A stretch of 64,000 bases of DNA from Bolinopsis microptera. Its lineage: Eukaryota > Ctenophora > Tentaculata > Lobata > Bolinopsidae. This document shows, piece after piece, positions 34,701 through 43,700 of this stretch; position 1 is the stretch's first letter; each line of letters opens with the position of its first letter. The translations under genes and the position numbers were made by a program. The stretch is taken from contig NC_087079.1 of NCBI RefSeq assembly GCF_026151205.1, forward strand, positions 1,638,028-1,702,027. Direction: 5' to 3'. The notes under the pieces are model-generated. The model had not been told where the DNA came from and made no database searches. It saw nothing but the letters and a program-made list of their open reading frames with translations.

Positions 34701-37700
34701 TTTTTTGAAGAGTTACAATATATCAGTGCGAAGTAATTAGAAATATTTGGGAGCGCAAGTCAGTATTCAAGTCTGAGATCAAGTCACACAAGCATACAGC
34801 GATGCAGTCATGTCAAGTCACATTATATAATATGTAAGCATACAGCAGTCATGTCAGTACAGTTTAGGAAAAAATAAAGCAGTGAAAATATTCAGTACAC
34901 ACCTGACGGCAGAGATTTTCCCTTCTCGTTTGAACCTTCCGAATATTAGCCTGATTCTTCCTGTACTTTAAATACATATCTTGTGACTTCAAAACCAGCT
35001 TTTCCAGCTGAAACATTGTTGTGTCAAATGTGTTTAAAAACACACGTAATAAAGCACAGTGCCATAATACACGATAAATTACGAACAGTGCTGTAACTTA
35101 TCTGGTTTACTGGGTCAAGTTACTGAAGGATAATCTATGTAATTCACTGTGTAATTCACTGTGTTTAACAAGAAGCCTGTGTATTATGTTATATTGTAAT
35201 ATTATTATGTTAAAGGCCTTTCTTTTCGATGATTTACTGGTCTTACTGTGAGAAGAATTTTCTCATCAGAGGTATTGAAAGTTAGGTATTAGCATTTTAG
35301 CACTGTAGAATAACATTTACAATGTTATATAATATGGGTGGAGCACAGTTTATAATTTCATTAACAATGATAATTTATCATCTTATCACTTCATCATGCA
35401 GCCATTCTCTTATTCCATCCTTTAAATGGCGTGACAACAAATTACAAAGTGAGGAAATTCATGATATGATATGAGCTTAAAATATTGATTACTTAGTCCG
35501 GTGTTGTAATAAGATGTGGCAAATCTAAAAAAGGGATAAACTGAGGTAAAATCTAAAGTGGGGTTAACGGAGGTAAACGGTTCTCTATCCAACAATCTTG
35601 TAATTTATCTGGATACTCGCGACCAATCAATTTCCAGCATGTGAAGTATTGACCAATCAAATCCCAGGATAACTGTCACGTGTCAAACCTAACATGGTTC
35701 ACCCTCTGTGTTCAGATATATATATATTATATATACACAGAACTAAACTCTAAAACTTTGGTAAACTGTGTAAGTTTAAAAGTTGATAAGTAGAAACTAA
35801 CCTCTTCCTCGCCCTTCTGCTCCCCTTCCTCCAGCTGGTTAAGCTTTTGTACTTTACTGTTGAGCTCCCTGACCTTGTCTGCAGTTAAACCCGGGGGTAA
35901 CAATCCTGTGCTACTGTAACTAGCTCCAGTCCTGAAGGTGTAACATATCGGTAATAGAGGGTAATTAGAGGGTAACATGAGTTCTGTACTACCGTAACAG
36001 GTAACTACGCGTGTCGTCACCATGGTGATAGCCGATAGGTGTTTATAACATGCCCCTCACTTTACCTGTAAAGACGATACTGTCTCTGGATTGAGACAGC
36101 AGCTCTGGTCTGTTCTCTGTGTTTCCTCATCTTCTCTACCTCCCTCTTCGCACTGTAACCTCTCCAGCTGGCCTGTATTTTACTAGCAGCTGCACTTGCC
36201 ACCTGAGATTAATTAATTAATTATTCTCTCCATAAATATTATTTGCAGAAACTCTTGGGATAACTCATGCCAAATTTCCATGATCCACTTCTCTGTTCAC
36301 TTCATGTTCGATAAAGTTTTAGGAACTACGGATTCTTAATACTCTACCCTCAGGCTTCATTGCAGATATGCAGGTTATAAAGTATTTTATAAGGTATTTC
36401 AACACTTCAACAGTATACCTGGGCCTAGAAATGCAAATATTTGAACCCAGCCCCAAGGTGCAATTAATCAAAACATTCCCAGAGCTCTTTTCATTTTACT
36501 GTAACACCTCCACAAATATAATGATAGTAATATAAATCACCCCGAGTGTTGTATAGACTAGTATGTGTTAAACACAGCTGAAATTGGCTGGTAAATATGC
36601 CACCACGCAAAACAGCATTACGCCTATAGTTTCGCAACATGGTTACCATGGCAACATGCACGTTTTCACACAGTATAGGTTAAAAGTTGTCTCACTTTCG
36701 GGCGTGCTTAATTGGGGTTAATAATGCAAATGGTTATTGTTTCCAGACATGGGTTGATCGCTTTTGATGACGTCACTTTCAACTTTGACTGTGAGTAGTT
36801 GATGTTTATTAAACAAAACAAAGGTCACGTCATGTATGACGAATCATCCAGATCATCCAGATCGCAGACAAAAACCTTTTGAACTGCTAACCTACTGCCC
36901 TGGTTGATCAGTGACGTAAGACGTTTAGATTTCTTTAAAATTCGAAGAGAAAGTTACCAACGTAAATTTCAAAGCACTTAATGAGTTAATGCCTCTACGA
37001 AAGAACAGCCCTCTTGTTCTTTCATTCGAGGACGAATAATCACAAAATTACACATAACTGACATCGCGTGTCAAATCATACTCAACAGCTAGCTGATATT
37101 ATGATCATAATATAATGCTCAATAGCTAGCTGATATATTATGATCATAATATCATGTTCAACAGCTAGTTGATATTATGATCATAATATCATGCTCAACA
37201 GCTAGCTGATATGATCACTACCAAAAACTCTGTTACAAAGTGTTAACTCTTTAATAATCTAAAGTGCTGATCTCAGTGCTAAAATACACGTATAGTATAT
37301 TAGTAATGACGTATAGTACTACATAATGATTGTCGCTGTATATTGCGTATACAGTGTGTCCACATGTCTGGATTCAGTCTAAATCACTTGTCATGACAAA
37401 AATTAACACTTTGTACACTACTATTATAACTACGCTAAAACATGTCATTCGGCCACGTTTTGTAACACCAAACTTCATTGTTTAACATTACATTTGAAGG
37501 GATCGTGCGTGTAACCACGTGTCAAAAACCACATCCTTACTGTTTAAACACTGCTAGACCACGACAAAATACCAGACTGTAAATAAAACAGTCATACTGC
37601 AGAAAACCTTCGTTATTTTGCACTCCCGTGGTGTTTAGCTTTCACAAATCACTGGTTACAATAATACACAGTACAGGAAAACCCCGATTTACCGCGGAGT

Positions 37701-40700
37701 TAGGGGGAAAAGGAAACATCCGCGGTAAATCGGGGTTCGCGGTAAATCGGGGTTTTGTTTGTTTACACTATGCATGTTAAGCCCTATTTGGGGGAAGGAT
37801 ATGTCCACGGTAAATCGGGGTTTGCGGTAAATAGGGGCGCGGTAAATCGGGGTTTTAACTTTTACTGAACTAGTACCCATCTTGATAAAATACACACTTT
37901 TATTGACCATAGTCTCAAATGAAAGCTCTACCTTACCACATACACTGTAAAAAGTAACAAAAAACTTCACATTGTGCAGCTGTTATAATGTTAATAAGGA
38001 GTTAAAGTTTCTCAAATCACAAGTGTAATAATATAATGCAGCTCAGTACACGTCTTGATAAAATACACACCCTCACGACTCACATAGAACTGACTGGAAT
38101 GTCTCGAATGTATGTCACAGAGGCACGTGAAGCATGTAACTATTGTAACTATTTGGCTCACTGTAATCTAGCGTGGTAGAGTGAAGACATACTAGAGCTG
38201 TGGTAAACCGTTAACCGACACAATAATCACTGACATTGGTAGACAATAATCACTGACATGAGTAAAAGATAAAACAATAGTAATTGTCTTCCTCGTGAGG
38301 CAGAGCAATTGTTAAGATAATAGCTACAATAATAATATAAACAAGACGTGGTCCGATATTTGGAGGTATTTGAGGCTGGTTATAATAACATAGCAGGAGG
38401 GGAAATGATTTTCTGATTTAACTGTTCATTAATTAGCTAATTAGTGAACATTTAATTAGCTCATCAGCCAATTAGAAGCTCTAATACATACCGCCCACAA
38501 TTAACATTATCATAAGCAAAAGATAATTAAATAATAATAATTAAAAACGAGAAGCCAGACTCAGCTCCGTAGAATTCCACCGAATTAATATTACAGTGGA
38601 ATTAGGATTGGGATCAGGGTTAGACTTATATTATATGGGCGATTTCACGTAAAGTAAATTACACTTTGCACAAAAATTTGGCCTTATTCTGACTCTCAAG
38701 CATTACACAAACATAACAGAATCATGATAAATTGCATGAAACATCTCTTATGTACTCCACACACAGCTATATTAAGATTTTTACTCCAACTGCTATGGCT
38801 TTTGAGTGAGGCACGTTTGAAAATGTAAAGTAAATTACAGGGCACAAATTGACATTCCTGACCAACGTGTATTGAAATCTCATTTCGTGCCCAGGTGTGA
38901 GAGTAAACATTTAAATATTTTTCATGCACACTGGCAAATGTCTTGCCTGTACTGGAAAGGGTTTGTTTTGGTAAATAGTTAATAGCTGTGTTCTGTAGAA
39001 GCCTTTGTTCCTTGTAAAGTAAGTTACTCTTTTGTGTCAAGTAGTTTACACTGTTACACAATCCTTTGATTTTAACTGTTTAAAGCTGCCCCTTTGTCTT
39101 TAATTCGTTTGCTAAGTGTATGAACTATGTAATATATGATTAATAATGATATATCAGTTTATCATTAGCCAATTAAGGGGGCCGGGGGGGCCTTCATCAA
39201 AATTTTCTCGAAATTGACTTTATAGTTGTTTCTAATAGAGGGGAGTGATATCTATCAGATGCTTTTGGTCCCATGGAAAAATATTGTTCCTAGACGAAAT
39301 TATTATCGGTCAAATGTCAGCGCTTATGTGTAATTGTATTGCGCGAGCGATTTTCAATTTTTGAAAATCTTGGACCTCAAAAAATCGTCAAAAAACGAGG
39401 TTCAAGATTTTCAAAATCGAATAAAATATGTTTAAAGGCCTATCTCAAAATTCTGTTTGGCTCATCTCTTTTAAATTATCTCTAGAACATATCCTGAAAG
39501 TTTCAGGGTGATTGCTCAAAACATGTAGGAGAAAATAGATTTTTAGACTCGATTTTCAGGACACGTGATTGAAATTCGCTCGCGCAATACAATTACACAT
39601 AAGTGCTGATCTTTGACCGACAATAATTTCGGCTAGGAATAATATTTTTCCATGGGACTAAAAGCATCTGATAGATATCACTCCCTTCTATCAGAAACAA
39701 CTAAAAAGTCAATTTCGAGGGAATTTTGATGAAGACCCCCCGGCCCCCTTAAGCCCTTAATTGGTTGATTGATCCACTGATTGGGTCCACAGTTAGCCCA
39801 GTTATACAGAGTAGGTAGATGGGCGTAAATGTACGAATGTTTCCCAGCTCAAAAATTTGTGTTCAAGCAGGCCACTGAATTTTCTGTAAAGTAAAGTATT
39901 ATTTATATTATATTTTCGAAAAGTCAATTTTTAACCATTTTAAACCATTTTTATAGATTTCTTTAATGAAATTCTGACCAGAACCAATCTATTATCACTT
40001 TTAAATAACTTTTATTCTGTTTGACAATCGTTACTTGTTGTGTTTTACTACTATTACTGAATAAAAAGCATATGTGTAAATTACTTGACACGTAAATTAC
40101 TTGACATGTAACTTACTTGACGCTGGTATTGACATGATCTGATATCTATGGATCTAAATAAACAAGTACATTATGTCTTGACATCAGAATTAGCTTGTTT
40201 TAGCAAGATTTCAGCAAGAAATAACATGAAATGTGGCCAGCAGAAAACTTTTTTGTTTTTTATGTATAGTAATTTACACTAAAAACAGGAGAAAGTAGAA
40301 TAGCATTGCTCAGAATCTGCTTAAATTTTGAGTCCCAAATTTTGCATACAGCTTCAGTGAAGTGGTATGCACCTTTACAGATCAAGAATTAATGAATATT
40401 ACAACAATCTCTTTTTAGTAAACAGCTTTTATTATAGAGTAGTTTTAGCCTGTAAAACATGACAATTTATGGGTATTTTGAAAACGCGATAACACAGAAA
40501 CGAAGTGAGATATTTATAAGCGGTTTTTTGTGTCTAACAGTTTATAATCTTCTCTTTCAGACTCCAATCAAAGCTAGTGCCATAACTGAAATTAATTTTT
40601 TCCCTCCTTGTTCATGTTTCATGAAATTGCCCATATAGTGTTCGATTATAGGGTACTAGGCGTATGATATATTTCTGTAGAATTCTACAGAGCATAGAGC

Positions 40701-43700
40701 TGTGTTGGGCCTCTTGGATAATGGATAATTAAGTGCACATGAGCATAATATATAATATATAACATATAATAATACAATTGATCAACTACTAAACCAGACT
40801 CTAATTACTTCTAGGTAGGTACTATTTCTAAAATGAATATTGAGTACACTGACATGTTATATAATATAAATAATATCACTAACCTCATGTTGGTGCGATG
40901 GTATCTTGCTGGCTGGTATTGTACGGAGCTTGCTCGCCTCTTCTTGTAGCCTGGTTCTTCTCCTCTCACGTGCCTGAACACAAGGTAGTTACCATGGTAA
41001 CCTGGTGTATACTGTATAATGGAACATGTTGAGATCCAGCAAGCTCTTATTGATATGGTGTCTCACAAAAACGAGCGAATATTTAAACTGAGTCAATTAA
41101 TTTCCTGTCCAACTTAAAGTTGAGGCTCAACTGAACCACATTTAGTTACAGCAATGGGCTTACTTTGTCTGTAATTGCTCTTAATTTCATAATCTTTTAG
41201 TATTTCTGTGGCACTAAATATGAGATACATATTTAAAGCTCCAACTATCCAACAAGTCAACCAGTAAGAACAAATGTTCCTGAATTCAAATGTAAAATAA
41301 AGGGCAGCTATTTTCGTTCGCACCTTTCTCGATGACAGCTCTTTTTCTAACTCTGTATCCTTTTCCTCCTCCTCCCTCTCCTTCTTCTTCTTCAACCAGT
41401 CCCTGAACTTTAGCTGGAACTTGCTGATACGCTGGGAGTTGAGGCGCAGCTCCCTCCGTGTCACGTAACCTCTGTAAAACGCTTGTATTTTCGTGGCAGA
41501 GGAGTCTAGACGCGCCTTTTCTGCTTCATCTCTTCTCAGTTTGTCAATATACCTAAAGAATAATTGTTTGGTTAAAACGAATTATGGATATTGTAATTAA
41601 AACCGTTTCCTCATTTAGCTGATGATAACTACTAATGAGCACCTGGGCTTAAATAAATATTTAGTTCAAAACGAAATTATTTAAGTTTACGTTTAGTGTA
41701 AAGTAGACAATAGTATTTGAGTAATTATTATCAAAGACGTTTCGAGTTATTTAATATGTAGGCAATACGGCAACTCTCTAGTTTCTACTGTCTGCTGCCT
41801 CCGATACCGGTAAACGGTTACCATGGTAACGTGGTGTAACCTGAAATGTAGTTACCATGGTAACAAGTTACACCACGTTACCACGGTAATTGGTAACGTG
41901 GTGCAACTTATAACACCGTTACCATGGTAACATGGTGTAACTTATAACGCCGTTACCATGGACACGCAGTATTTACAGGTAGGAACAGTGGTGACAGTAA
42001 ACTAACCAAACTGTCAAGAACAATTGAATTGGACTGAACAGCTGCCCTGTACAAGTGTACACAAGCTCTTACAACAGTCTACAGTACGCGTAATTATTAC
42101 TGGCACTTGTACAAGTTTACATCATAGCTCTATCAGGAATCTGTGTTGAAGTACTGTGTACCTCCTAAACTGGGATAATACCACACCAACCACTAGTTTT
42201 ACACGTGGTGGAATATAGGGTTAAACTTTATCCGCCATTATATTACCCCATTATCCTTAACAGTATGGTTACCCGAGAAAATGGAGGACAATCAACGTTT
42301 TACACCTATTACTATCACGGTGCAGGACACTGTATCAGACATCCTGAGCTACTTGCCAGTGATTTAGTCTTATGGGAACCTATGCATGGTACAGCACAGC
42401 AAGGCCAACCAAAACAAAGCTACTTGTCTATAATACTGAAGGAAGTTGGGACAAACTCTAAAGAGGAACAGCAAACCCTGATGCGGGACAGGGATATATG
42501 GAGGGAATTATCTGGAGTAGATCGGACTTAGTTCCGACATAGTAGTAGTAGTACTATCACAGTGATATGATCGGTTCATTAAATAACTTTAGTAACTTTA
42601 GTAACTTTAGTAACTCACTTGAGTAGCATGTTAATGTTATCGTGGGCACCGGGAGCTGTGTTGATAACCTCCAACAAATCCACAACCTCTTCTCCGTTCT
42701 CCAGCAGTATACTCTGAACATTTATGAATTAGACTCATAATTATATTTAATTAGATAATAATGATAATTGGGATCATATTATGATAATCGATGAATTATG
42801 ATAATAGTTAGCAATGCAAATGTATTATTGAGTGTGAGAATTAACCATGCGTATCTTAACACGTGTCTTAAGACTGAGAAAATACAAACAACTTGAGAGG
42901 GGATTCTTGAAACAGATAAATGATAGCATGGTAGCAGGAGCTTTCGAAATACAAATTTGGAAATATCGTCTTCAACTAACTCAGTAACTCTGAAAGGTTG
43001 GTGCCGTTTAGCAGCCTGATAGAAAATAAGAACTAACTCTGAAAGGTTGGTGCCGTTTGGCAGCCTGGTATAAAATAAGAACTAACTCTGAAAGGTTGAT
43101 GTCGTTTGGCAGCCTGGTAGATGACATCAGCTCCAATCTGTTGTAGTGCCGGAATATCTTGTTCTGTCATCTTCAGCATTACTTCGTCAAATATCACCTG
43201 TAGTTAATGGAAACTTTTAATGAAGGTAATTATGATTTTAATCAAGGTTATTATACACTTGAGAGTTACAGCTCATGATGACTTCATGGCCAGTATGATT
43301 CGATTATCTGCAGCAAATTCTTGCAGACACAATCAGTAATGTGCAATAATTTCAACAGACTTCTATTCGTTAGTCGAATAGTCCTAGCAATAATATGAAA
43401 ATTAAAAAACGCTGTTTCTCAAAATACCTTAAACTGAGTATATTAGCATAATAGATAATACCTTAGTTCCCAAAAAATTGTGTGCCATTATATTGAGCAC
43501 AATTTATTTGAGCCCGAAAAATTTGGGCAGAAAATTTGAACTCATTTGGGCGACCGAAAATTTGGGCACAAATTCTTCGAAAAATGAACGATTTTCCACT
43601 AAAATTTCAGTTAGATATTTGCCTTAGTTCATTATTATTCCTTATTATTCCAGTCATTTTGCTTTCAATTTTAAGCATGTAGGTGATAGTCTGAGTTGTT

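Noticed and set aside
38696..39061. A 121-codon minus-strand frame in IQCB1 intron 9.
   Set aside because: It overlaps the GTAAAGTAAATTAC repeats and shows no recognisable protein feature.
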